DNA of 64,000 bases. It comes from Persicaria tinctoria. Lineage: Eukaryota > Streptophyta > Magnoliopsida > Caryophyllales > Polygonaceae. Every line of letters starts with the position of its first letter. Positions within the stretch are counted from its first letter, which is position 1. The stretch covers positions 77,009,160 to 77,073,159 of the forward strand of contig JBANSL010000005.1 of assembly GCA_037127255.1 (NCBI GenBank). The letters are read 5' to 3'. The position numbers and the translations under genes are program-made. Shown piece after piece: positions 21,010 to 31,913 of this stretch. The notes beneath the pieces were generated by a model that saw nothing but the letters and a program-made list of their open reading frames with translations, had not been told where the DNA came from and did not search any database.

Positions 21010-22257
21010 ACCAGGATTATTCATCTTGAGTACAATCATTTAGGCTTACCCCCTGTAAGCTTTATTTACCAAGATCATATCTACTACAATACTCTTTTTT
21101 TGTACCAACATGTTACCTATGATTTACAATCAATTGGGTGCTTAAGGATTCACAATCCTACTTCTCTGCCATACATATTCCTTGCCTATATTCGGTTCTT
21201 GTTTTTGTATGGTCGGTTGCTCGACTTGCTTGCGTACTGGCTGATTCTGCTTACTACTGTTTTTTGGTTCCCTTTCCTTTTTGGACAACCATATGGCACT
21301 GCTGCGCTTGGTTTATATTTTTGTAGGTTCTTACCGTTATGCAGTATCTTGGACTCGTGTGCCTTGGGGAGAGTCACCTCTCTTCTTTGGCATCTCTTGG
21401 ATATGCCTTGCTACGGTCTTTACTCGAATGATACTAATAAAGTTTGCTTTCACTTCCTTTGGCTTAACGACATTACTGGCAGAAACGTTTGTTTTTCGGT
21501 ATCCCTGAGACTCGGAATGTGTCATACATACATGTCTTCTTTGGATCCATGCGACTATGGGCTGCTTGAAACGCGTCACTTTCGGGATTACTACATCAGC
21601 TGCATTCACCATAACTGGGTTAAACTTACTGCCAATATCCTCCTCGGCTCACAAGCCACGCACAACCATAACTATACCAAAGATTCTTACAAATCATTAT
21701 GTCAACTAACTACTAAATACTTAACGATGTATTATTGGAATAAGGCTATTAATTACCATTTTAGTTGCTTGATGACAAAGTTATTTCATCTTGGTAAGTT
21801 TACCTACTGCCTTTTTGTTTATAGTCTTCGAGAGGATCCTAACATGGAACTGCTGCTTTCATTTGGAATTCTAATTGTAGTTGCTTTAATTATAAACTAT
21901 GCTTCATGGGTTTGCCCTTCATTTGGTATTGACCAACTAATACACTCGATGTATAAGCCTTACCAGGCAACAACGATCGTACAACGCCCTTATATTACAA
22001 CCCCTTCGACTCTTACGAGTCCTATGCAATGGCGTAATTGCCCATGTAACATATATTACTTAATCAGTAAAATCATGTATCAAGCTGCATTTACCAGCGC
22101 GTGCAGTGATGTGCTTCCTTGCTTGCCGTTCTCGACTAACTTACAAGTACTTAATGTATCCCTGAATCGAACTATCTCTTTTATGGTTCTTTTCTTTAAG
22201 ACAAAGCACGTCGACCGTAGATTAGTACAAATTGTTCGCCCAAAAAGGTTTTTATGA
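21010..22257 (+). CDS. LINE upstream frame (ORF1 position), novel type, 5' end open
   Basis: Stop-free for 416 codons from the element's 5' edge to TGA at 22255-22257; the first in-frame ATG is at 21403 (284 residues from there). The stop overlaps the ORF2 start as ATGA, suggesting coupled translation (inference). I see none of the usual plant LINE ORF1 parts: no DUF4283 domain and no CCHC knuckle. The protein is rich in Leu, Tyr, Phe, Cys and His, with strongly hydrophobic stretches such as LLAYWLILLTTVFWFPFLFG and LLLSFGILIVVALIINYASW that look like membrane segments, and a basic end. Function unknown. It may be a 5'-truncated ORF. Confidence 0.6.
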   Translation, partial: TRIIHLEYNHLGLPPVSFIYQDHIYYNTLFLYQHVTYDLQSIGCLRIHNPTSLPYIFLAYIRFLFLYGRLLDLLAYWLILLTTVFWFPFLFGQPYGTAALGLYFCRFLPLCSILDSCALGRVTSLLWHLLDMPCYGLYSNDTNKVCFHFLWLNDITGRNVCFSVSLRLGMCHTYMSSLDPCDYGLLETRHFRDYYISCIHHNWVKLTANILLGSQATHNHNYTKDSYKSLCQLTTKYLTMYYWNKAINYHFSCLMTKLFHLGKFTYCLFVYSLREDPNMELLLSFGILIVVALIINYASWVCPSFGIDQLIHSMYKPYQATTIVQRPYITTPSTLTSPMQWRNCPCNIYYLISKIMYQAAFTSACSDVLPCLPFSTNLQVLNVSLNRTISFMVLFFKTKHVDRRLVQIVRPKRFL

Positions 22258-25200
22258 ATATATGCACCTGGAACTCACTCGGCATCCGGAGCCGTAATTT
22301 CTGGACAAATGTTGATATTTTCTGTCAAAATAATAATATCAACGTTCTAGCTCTTTTAGAAACTAAGACTGATAAGGTTCCTTCCGAGAGCACACTGCGG
22401 AAATGTGGTTTCTCGAATGTTGCTTTTGACCCGGCTATTGGTTTTTCTGGGGGTATCTGTCTTCTATGGAAGGACATCCCTGCCTCACAAGGATCCATTG
22501 ATCTTATTTCGGTTCACCACCGATTTATTCACTTTAACTACTCGGACTACACTACAAAGCGGTGTTTTGCGGTACTTGTGGTCTATGCCCCACCGGATGA
22601 GCGTCGCAAATCACCCTTTTGGGATACAATCTCCCTTTATATACAGTCACTTGTTATTCCCTTCTGCATTATGGGAGACCTAAACGAAATAGCTTCCCCA
22701 GCTGATAAACTTGGAGGAGTCTATCCTTCGATGTCGCGTTTCACGCGCTTACTAGATTTAAAGAATAGACTCTCTCTACTAGAAGTACCATCTAGTGGGG
22801 GTCAGTTTACTTGGCAACGGAAATCGAAAGATGTGGTCATTTGTTTGGAAAAACTTGATCGCCTTCTAATCCACACGGACATGCTTACCATTTTTGACTC
22901 ACTTCGTACACAGATCCATCCCTTCACTAGATCTGATCATGCTCCGATATCCACAGATTTTCGTCACAACATTCAGCCTAAGAATAGACCATTTAAGTTC
23001 GAATTGGCTTGGGCCTCAAAGGCTGATTACGGAAACTTAGTCTCGCAAGCTTGGAGAGCAAACCCACAAGGTTCTTTGATGTTCAAATTACTTCAGAAGA
23101 CAAAAGTTCTTAAAAAACTATCTAAAACCTGGCATAAGAATACAGTTCGCAATATTCATAACCAAATTCTTGTAACGGATCAAAAGCTCCTTAGTTTACA
23201 AACTTCCCTTATCTCAAATTATAACAGTCAGGATCTTCAAATCCTAAAACAATTACTCAACAAAAGAGAACGAATGCTCGATTTTCACCGTCGCTATTGG
23301 AGCCAGCGGGCTAAAGTCAAACATACCAAACTCAATGACTCCAATTCAGGCTACTTCCATAAGATCGCTACTGCTAAAAGAGGCAGGAAAATGATCAAAT
23401 CTATCATACTTCCCGGTGGGGAATCCTCAGCTGATTTCCACATAATCCAACATGAACTTGTCCGCGACTTCAAAGCTCGTTTCAGAGCCTCTTCAACCCC
23501 TGTTTCGGATCTGTCTCCAGACCTAGCGGTCATCCCATCCTTAGTTTCACAAGCAGATAACGACATGCTCTCGGCTCATGTTACAAACAATGAGATTAAA
23601 GCGGCTGTATTTTCTATGAGCCCGGATAAGGCTCCGGGCCCTGATGGCTTCCCAGCTGGGTTCTACCAAAAGTTCTGGCCTACAGTTGGGCCCTCTGTAA
23701 TAAAAGCGGTCAAAGATTTCTTCACCAGTGGCAGGTTACTGCGTCAGACAAACCATACTTTCATTACGCTTCTACCAAAATGCGATGACCCGACTGCAGT
23801 AAACCACTACAGACCTATCAGTCTATGCTCTACAATTTACAAAATCATAGCTAAAGTAATTTCAGCACGGTTAACCAAGATTTTTGACAAACTTATACAT
23901 CCCCTCCAGGGAGCTTTCACAAAAGGGAGATCTATCCAGGACAACATTCTGATTGCTCATGAGGCTTTGCATTCGTTTCGGATGAAGAAAGGCAAAATGG
24001 GCATGGTTGCTCTAAAGTTAGATATGGAAAAGGCATACGATCGCATCGAATGGTCCTTTCGGTTCCAAGTTTTAGCTAAGTATGGTTTTAATGACCTCTT
24101 TATTAACAGAATAAAAGAATGTGTTTCAACTGTATCCTACTCGGTCCTCGTTAATGATGAACCAACCACAGTATTTAAACCCACTAGAGGTTTAAGACAA
24201 GGAGACCCCCTCTCCCCTTTTCTCTTTATCCTAGCCTCTGAGGTATTAGCACGTACACTGCATAATAAAGGGCAAGCTAGTAAGGACCTGGGTATCTCTT
24301 TCGGCCGTCCGGGTATCAAGGTTCCTTTCCTAGCGTTTGCTGATGATATTCTTATTTTCTGCAAAGCCTCCCATTCGGCATGTACCTCTGTACTATCCAT
24401 TTTAGACAGATACTGTTTAATTTCGGGACAAAAGGTGAACCTGCACAAATCCAGTTTCCAAGCGTCTCCTAACACGACTGCTACCGCCATAGCATCTACT
24501 ATTGCAGTACTTGGCATTCCCCAGGCTAACAATTTTGACAAATATTTGGGTTGCCCTATCGTTTACGGTAGGACCAATAGGGACACATTCACTGATGTGG
24601 TTCTCAAGACCAAAAATCAACTCACGAAATGGAAAGCATCAAATCTTTCTGCCGAAGGGAGACGGGTGCTTATCAAAGCAAATCTGAGCGGCAAACCAAT
24701 TTTTCTTATGCAAGCTTTCCTGCTACCCTCTCATATTCTTCATGAACTCGACAAAGTGTATAGACAATTCTTTTGGAACAAAACCTCTAAAGCTCCACCG
24801 CTGATTAGCTGGGACAAAATCTGTTCGGACACAATGAAAGGTGGTTTAGGGATTCATAAGGCGGAGTCTATGAATATAGCTCTCCAGATGAAGCTTCTTT
24901 GGAAAATAATCTCCGAATCAGACAACATCTGGGTTCGTGTCATCTCACAAAAATACCTTAAAGGACATGACCTTTCCAGTTATAACAAAAAAGGTAATAC
25001 CTCGTGGCAATGGTCCCGCCTTATGTCCATCAGACCTCAGTTCCTCCCAGCTCTTCAGTGGAGGGTCGGAAATGGGGAATCCATTGATTTCTGGTCCCAT
25101 AACTGGGCCTTCGAGAGGCCGTTGAGTTCCAAAACACTGAGACCCATCCCGGATAATCTCTTGGGAGTTTCGGTGGGTCACTTCATCACCAACAGTCAGT

Positions 25201-26453
25201 GGAACAAAACACTTATAAATGACTCATTAACAAATGTTTTGAAACAAGATGATATCGACCACATCATCGGTCTAACTTTGCCTAGTAACCAAATCACGGA
25301 CCGTCTATATTGGGGCCCAAGCAAAAATGGCTGGTTCTCAACCGCCTCTGCCAACTCCCTTCTATCTGCAAACACCGGGTCGTCAGATTTCGATTGCGAT
25401 TGGATCTGGAGTCTCGATGTGCCCCCTAAGGTTCGACACTTCCTCTGGAAAATCTCCCGTGATGGTCTCCCGACCAAAACCAGATTACAGAGGTCGCACG
25501 TGGCTGTACCTGCTGGTTGTGTTTTCTGTGGCAACACGATTGAATCGGGTGATCACCTGCTTCTTCGTTGCCCCATGGCTACTGCTTTGCTTAAAGCTTT
25601 ACGTATCCACATTCCGGGACGTATCACTGTTTCTGTCGGCATGGGAAATGTGTTTCCTCTTACTGCTATAAAATGTGCTATTGGGACCAATACTTTTGCC
25701 GTTCTAGCTACAACTTGGTGGGCCATGTGGTTCTTTAGAAACCAACTCGTTTTCGATCATACAAACAAGGTAACTATCAATGAAATTTTGTTGTTCCACA
25801 GCACAACTAGTCATTGTTGGAAACAATCAAAACAGTTAGATGATGATCCGACTGGTCCGTTGATACCTATTCATCGCATTCATTGCGGTACGCACAACCA
25901 GGCTATTAGGGGTTGTCCTACTAAAACAAGGGCTCAGAATCGGTCCGGAAAGTGGGATAAACCCCCGCCGAATTGTTATAAGCTCAATTTCGATGGTTCG
26001 GTACTCCCGAGTGGCAACTCGTCTTATGGTTTTGTCATCCGTGACTCTGCGGGTTTAGTGGTCTCTGCTGGCAGATCTGTTTGCACAAATATCTCGGTGA
26101 TTTATGCCGAAAATCTCGGACTCAGAATGGGTTTGTTACGGGCAAAGGAGTTGCAACTATCTACACTTCTGATCGAAGGAGACAACTTACTGGTGATAAA
26201 ATCTCTACTGGGGGATTGGAAATGCCCCTGGACAATAGAGATGCTACAAGCTGATATACTGTCTGATATCTCGTCCTTTACTTATGTTGCTATTCGTCAT
26301 ATTTTCAGGGAATCAAATGCTGTGGCTGACTACCTTGCTCGTAGTGCCCACGTTTCCCCTGCCGACGTCTGCTGTGAGGATGATCCAGAACTGCTAGTTC
26401 TCGTCCGGAAGGATGCGCTAGGAAGGGCCTCTGCTGCGGCCGACCCGACCTAA
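22254..26453 (+). CDS. LINE ORF2: endonuclease, reverse transcriptase, RNase H
   Basis: 1399 residues, unbroken. Residues 1-235 are an APE-type endonuclease that nicks target DNA (ETKTD near 37, GDLNE near 142, SDHAPI near 225). The RT follows at about 470-750 with HYRPISLCSTIYKIIAKVI, LKLDMEKAYDRIEW, RQGDPLSPFLF and catalytic FADDIL near 695. A zf-RVT region lies at about 1040-1110 (CVFCGNTIESGDHLLLRC). The C-terminal plant-type RNase H (about 1240-1370) keeps its acidic residues in NFDGS, YAENLGL, EGDNLLV and SNAVADYLAR. All catalytic motifs are present, so activity in cis is plausible. RNase H places it among RNase H-bearing plant L1 LINEs. Confidence 0.97.
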   Translation: MNICTWNSLGIRSRNFWTNVDIFCQNNNINVLALLETKTDKVPSESTLRKCGFSNVAFDPAIGFSGGICLLWKDIPASQGSIDLISVHHRFIHFNYSDYTTKRCFAVLVVYAPPDERRKSPFWDTISLYIQSLVIPFCIMGDLNEIASPADKLGGVYPSMSRFTRLLDLKNRLSLLEVPSSGGQFTWQRKSKDVVICLEKLDRLLIHTDMLTIFDSLRTQIHPFTRSDHAPISTDFRHNIQPKNRPFKFELAWASKADYGNLVSQAWRANPQGSLMFKLLQKTKVLKKLSKTWHKNTVRNIHNQILVTDQKLLSLQTSLISNYNSQDLQILKQLLNKRERMLDFHRRYWSQRAKVKHTKLNDSNSGYFHKIATAKRGRKMIKSIILPGGESSADFHIIQHELVRDFKARFRASSTPVSDLSPDLAVIPSLVSQADNDMLSAHVTNNEIKAAVFSMSPDKAPGPDGFPAGFYQKFWPTVGPSVIKAVKDFFTSGRLLRQTNHTFITLLPKCDDPTAVNHYRPISLCSTIYKIIAKVISARLTKIFDKLIHPLQGAFTKGRSIQDNILIAHEALHSFRMKKGKMGMVALKLDMEKAYDRIEWSFRFQVLAKYGFNDLFINRIKECVSTVSYSVLVNDEPTTVFKPTRGLRQGDPLSPFLFILASEVLARTLHNKGQASKDLGISFGRPGIKVPFLAFADDILIFCKASHSACTSVLSILDRYCLISGQKVNLHKSSFQASPNTTATAIASTIAVLGIPQANNFDKYLGCPIVYGRTNRDTFTDVVLKTKNQLTKWKASNLSAEGRRVLIKANLSGKPIFLMQAFLLPSHILHELDKVYRQFFWNKTSKAPPLISWDKICSDTMKGGLGIHKAESMNIALQMKLLWKIISESDNIWVRVISQKYLKGHDLSSYNKKGNTSWQWSRLMSIRPQFLPALQWRVGNGESIDFWSHNWAFERPLSSKTLRPIPDNLLGVSVGHFITNSQWNKTLINDSLTNVLKQDDIDHIIGLTLPSNQITDRLYWGPSKNGWFSTASANSLLSANTGSSDFDCDWIWSLDVPPKVRHFLWKISRDGLPTKTRLQRSHVAVPAGCVFCGNTIESGDHLLLRCPMATALLKALRIHIPGRITVSVGMGNVFPLTAIKCAIGTNTFAVLATTWWAMWFFRNQLVFDHTNKVTINEILLFHSTTSHCWKQSKQLDDDPTGPLIPIHRIHCGTHNQAIRGCPTKTRAQNRSGKWDKPPPNCYKLNFDGSVLPSGNSSYGFVIRDSAGLVVSAGRSVCTNISVIYAENLGLRMGLLRAKELQLSTLLIEGDNLLVIKSLLGDWKCPWTIEMLQADILSDISSFTYVAIRHIFRESNAVADYLARSAHVSPADVCCEDDPELLVLVRKDALGRASAAADPT

Positions 26454-26499
26454 TTCTTATCTTGCGTCAAAAAAAAAAAAAAAAAATTCGTATATAATT

Positions 26500-27175
26500 G
26501 ACAGCCAATTTTCAATGATTTTTGTACAGTTGCCATCGGCTAACTACTCTCTTGGCTACAATAGATGGAGGGGACATGATCACATGACCATGGATAACAA
26601 CATGGTCTATATGGAATTGAGTATTATATTAACAATTCATTTTGTTAATATTATACTGAGTATTTGTTAAAACAAATGCCATTTAAAGTTATAAATAAAT
26701 CATTAAAAAGCAATTTGTTGTCCGGGTTTCTTTAGTCATCTTGTTCTGATTTTACTTTTTTTTTTTTTTTTTTTTTTGTTAAAAGGAGAGTTGGTTCTGC
26801 GCATCTCGACGCACTTTCATATTAATGAAACTCATGCTCGTGTGGATGTGTTTAGTTATGATAGAAGCAACAGTCTCAGATACTGTTGACTGAGGTAATC
26901 GTGGTGGTGTTCGTGATTTTAATAATCCCTCATTTAGGTGAGGAACGTCGCTAATTCATACATCCTCTAATTCATACATCCTCAGAAATGTGTTATGGGT
27001 TATGTGCTATGTGCTGAGAATTTGCAACCTCCAAAAACACTCAAGTACCCAATTCAAACACTATTACCAAATATGACTACATTTGTAAATGAGAAATATA
27101 GAGGTATATTAATCATGGTATGCCTACGAACCAAGAGCAACAATTCAAAGAGGTAATACCATCAAATATTATAAA
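26500..27175. other. Intergenic with a degenerate retroposon
   Basis: No gene. 26755-26777 is a poly(T) tract. 26860-26960 shares words with the retroposon at 20363-20954 (GTGGTGGTGTTCGTG, AATCCCTCATTTAGGTGAGG against related words near 20575-20615), so it is an old relative. Confidence 0.55.
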
Positions 27176-27960
27176 GGCGAAAATGCATAAAACCACACTA
27201 TTCATTATTGTTTGTAAATAACCACCCCTTATTAAAAAATAGTCAAATAATCACCCATTAAATATAGGTTGTTTGCAACTAACCACCCATTAGGGATGGC
27301 AATGGGTCGGGTGATTGGTGGATGATCTACTTCCGTCACCCGACCCACTAGGCACCACCTAAAACCCTTCACCCTACCCGACCCATCACCCACCAAATAT
27401 TTCACCCGCCCCGACCACCCATCACTCACTGGGTGATCGAGTGATAATTCGGGTGAAATACAAGACATCAAAATCATCAAAAAAAAATTACTGGAAAACA
27501 TATGTCAAATACATCGGCGAATAAACAAGTACCAAATATAGCCAAATTCGGTCAAAAAATTATTGAAAATTATTGTATTTACGTTTCCATGGCCAATTGA
27601 TTGTTTTCATGAGCAAATTACAGTAGGTACACATTTCCATTTTAATGAGCATGTACTTACATTAGTAATTTCACATACATTATAATAGTAATTTAACATA
27701 TAAAATATAATTATATATAATATAGGTCGGGTGACGGGTCGGGTGACGGGTGGGAAATGTCTTCACCCGAATCCGACCCGCCAATCACCCGTTCACCCAT
27801 CACCCATTTGATACCCGCTTTATTTCGGATTTTCACCCATTTTTTCGGGTCTGGTGAGACGGATATCCGTCGAGTGCGGGTGAAATTTCAATCCCTACCA
27901 CCCATACCCCTTTTCTTGTTAAACCTCACTTAATTTAATATGAAAAGACAATTATACCCG
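27176..27960. mobile_element. Mutator-like MITE relic, split by a hAT MITE
   Basis: 27192-27290 contains four ACCACCCA-type words spaced 29-32 bp, and 27898-27960 continues with AAACCTCACTTAATTTAAT and AAAATTATACCC-like sequence. This is the arm structure of the element at 47661-48575 in diverged form. The hAT MITE 27291-27897 interrupts it. The right arm was not recovered. Confidence 0.6.
27291..27897. mobile_element. hAT-type MITE
   Basis: Ends TAGGGATGGCAAT and ATTTCAATCCCTA are imperfect inverted repeats, flanked by a perfect 8-bp duplication CCACCCAT (27283-27290 and 27898-27905). Both arms are built of GGGTGA / TCACCC words (27305-27440 and 27725-27890). No transposase. Confidence 0.93.
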
Positions 27961-28565
27961 AAAATCCAAAAAATTTCCGAGTAATCTGGGTTTCGACCCG
28001 GTGACCCGATTGACTCGGTAATTTTGACCCGATTTACCCGATTTACCTAGTTGATTTATAATTATATATGATTAAATTTTTTTTATGGAGATTCCAATTT
28101 ATTACATTTTATAATTTACAATCACTTGATCTTTCATTTTCAAATCAATTTTTATATTTATTTGTACTGTGTATTACTCTGTCCGATCGATAGTATATGA
28201 TTTTTTATTTTTCAACACATTTTTTTAAGAAGATAAAAGTTCTAAAAAATATTAAAATAATTCTATGCTTATTACTAACTAATTACATGAAATTATTGTT
28301 AAAAAATTATTTAAAATTTTGATATTTTATACTACGTGAAATATTTAAAATGTATATTATTACATTTTATTAAAAATTACGTGAAATAATAAAAATCAAA
28401 TATTTTTAATAATATACTCCCTCCGTTCGAAATTAAATGAAGTTCAAGATTTAAGGACTGCAATAAATTGTACATTTGCATCGTTAACTACACTTAATTA
28501 ATGCAAAAAAAATACTCTACAGCTTGCAAATCTCTCTGAGATTAAATAAGGGAGCAGAGCAGACT
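27961..28565. other. Intergenic, AT-rich
   Basis: No gene seen. 27961-28070 contains a GACCCGATTTACCCG array related to 28600-28740, and a single Stowaway-like end (CTCCCTCCGTTCGAAAT, 28418) without a matching partner. Confidence 0.5.
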
Positions 28566-29177
28566 AGACCTGTCAAAATAAAACCCGTCCCGAAAACCCG
28601 ACTCGACCGCCCGGAATTTTTGGGTCAAGACCCGAAAATTTTGACCCGGAAATTTTTTTCGACCCGAACCTGAAAAACCGGATGATTTTCGGATAATCTG
28701 GGGTTCGACCCGGTGACCCGATTGACCCGGTTGATTTATAATTAAATATAATAATATATATATATAATTAAAATATATCGCAAAATTATCAAATTATGAT
28801 TTTTATAATTTAAAAAAGAGAAAATTGACAAACCCGAAATTGACCCGAAACCCGGTCAAACCCAGTCAACGAAATCGACGCGTTGGTTGACCCACCGGGA
28901 CGGAGGGTCGGCCACGTGGCAGGGGAGAGTGGAAATGGGTCGGACCCGGCGGGTCAGGCGGGGTTGGTTTTTTTTTTTTTTTAGGATGATTTTGTGATGT
29001 GTGATGAATTTGGGTAATATGGTTTTGTGTTTAATGGTTTGTGGGTATTGGGAAATAAAAAAAGAGGGAAGAAGGGCTTGAATCGGCTTCCCAATTGCCT
29101 ATGTATTCTCCCGGGGGAGAGGAATCAAAGCCCACGTAGTTCTTTACCTGTTGTCCGAACCCTGCTTACCTATTCGA

Positions 29178-30518
29178 CTATTCGTCGGTGTCGGATTGGC
29201 GCTGGCCATGGGGATCGACGACTCCACCGTCCACGGAGCTCCCGACTGATTCCGAGTCCATTCCATCATCAGGTTCGGACCCGGTGTTAAGGAAACTCAT
29301 CTGAATTCTCATCTCAACCCTCTTCCAATCGGTGAGGCATACTGGTGCTTCGAGGTTGCCAGGGAGCAAGTTTGATCTCTTCTGAGTAAGAATTTGGCCC
29401 CCTCGGCTGAATAATTGTTCCACTGCAACGGTGGAACAAGGGGCTCCAAGTATTTGTTGAGCGATCACCTGCAAGGTTGGAAATCGTTGTCTTTCTACTC
29501 AGCTCCACCATTCTAAAATATCGAAATCTTCATCTTCATCACTGCGGAATTCAAATTTAGTAGGCAAGTATTCGTCGAGCTCCGAGTGCGGGCTCGACGA
29601 GGACCTCGACCTCTTTGTGCCAAAAATATCTCTGGCAAGAGCCTTAGTTCGAGCGGTAATACTAGTGCGGGAGGATCTGCTCGAGCTGTAAGGCGTAGGA
29701 GGAGGAATGTTAGGCGCTCTAGCGCCCGTAGAAAAATGAGTATATAATGCTTCAAGTATTCCCCTAACTCTAGCAACTATAATTGAAACATTGCAATCAG
29801 GATCGTCTTGGATATCGGGCGTAGGAAAGTAGTTTTCTAAAAACTTTTGAAGCCCAGTTAATTTGTATCTAGGGTCGAAAAAACAAGCTACGAGGAAAAT
29901 ATCAGGAATAACTTTGTAATAAGACAACCATTTCGGCCGCATGGTGAAAACAGCGTCGGAAATGCATTGCACTTGAAGCCCGTACTGGAGGGCTATGGCA
30001 ATATTTATCGCGACAAAATAGAAAACACTAGATGTAGGAATGTAAGCATGACTAAAAGTTTCGGTTGCATCACGGAAAACCTTGAAAACCTCAATTATAT
30101 CTCGAGCAACAACCCTTCTTGTGTTTGTAGACCTTCGGGCAGAAGTTGCACTTGGAGGGGGAATAGTTTTCGCCCCATCCCAGAGCAGGCGGGCCCTTCG
30201 TGAACCAAAATTTCATTGTGGCGGCCTTAAAAGCGACTGATTGCGAGTCGGTGGGGTCGCCGTCGGGTGTGGCGTCGGGATCGGCTTCGGCCTCCAACCC
30301 GGACTCCTGAGTCGGGATGGTTGAGGGCATGGAGGGAGTTCCCAGACCGGCAACGTCCTCCTCCTAAATTCCCGGATGCTCATTGAGTAGTGCCTGATCC
30401 CGACGTCATCGGGATCCGCCTGCTCCAGGTCCGGAAGCGGAGGCGCTACGTCGAAGGCTAGGCTCCGGTTGGTGACCCGATCCCGAGCCGCTTCCCCACC
30501 TGCTTGAAGACGGGGCAC
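29178..30518 (-). pseudogene. hAT transposase remnant (BED finger, RNase H-like part, dimerisation domain)
   Basis: In minus-strand order: a Pro/Asp-rich N-terminus, then a BED-type zinc finger start (KCNFCPKVYKHKKG near 30110-30150). A degraded region (29975-30100) corresponds to the DUF4413 hAT-like segment and continues through MRPKWLSYYKVIPDIFLVAC and FFDPRYKLTGLQKF. Last is the C-terminal dimerisation domain (ILGAPCSTVAVEQLFSRGGQ, NLEAPVCLTDW). Several frame changes and stops are needed, and about 300 residues expected between the BED finger and DUF4413 are missing. It is inactive, although the dimerisation part is well kept. Confidence 0.85.
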
Positions 30519-30605
30519 CGCTAACGCTCCTTCGACCCCGGGAAAACATTTTCAATAAAAGTGGATTAGATATTTGTTAAAATAATATAAATATGTAATT
30601 AAGAC

Positions 30606-31857
<1,252 letters not shown>

Positions 31858-31859
31858 AT

Positions 31860-31871
31860 TGGTATCAGAGC
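31860..31871 (+). other. Primer binding site, initiator tRNA-Met
   Basis: TGGTATCAGAGC lies two bases after the 5' LTR, the standard copia primer site. Confidence 0.95.
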
Positions 31872-31913
31872 CTAACTCACGTACCTTAGATATTACTATC
31901 TGTGAGTCTAATC

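Larger units (their letters stand above)
21009..26485 (+). mobile_element. L1-type LINE with intact ORF2
   Basis: The element is flanked by a perfect 14-bp duplication, ATTCGTATATAATT (20995-21008 and 26486-26499), and ends in a poly(A) tract (26469-26485). It contains a stop-free upstream frame overlapping ORF2 by four bases, then ORF2 with endonuclease, RT, zinc-binding and RNase H domains. The perfect duplication and unbroken ORF2 suggest recent insertion. The 5' end may be truncated, since the upstream frame is open from the very first base. Confidence 0.95.

Noticed and set aside
28418..28435. Another Stowaway MITE
   Set aside because: Only one end is recognisable; the possible partner near 28170 does not match well enough.
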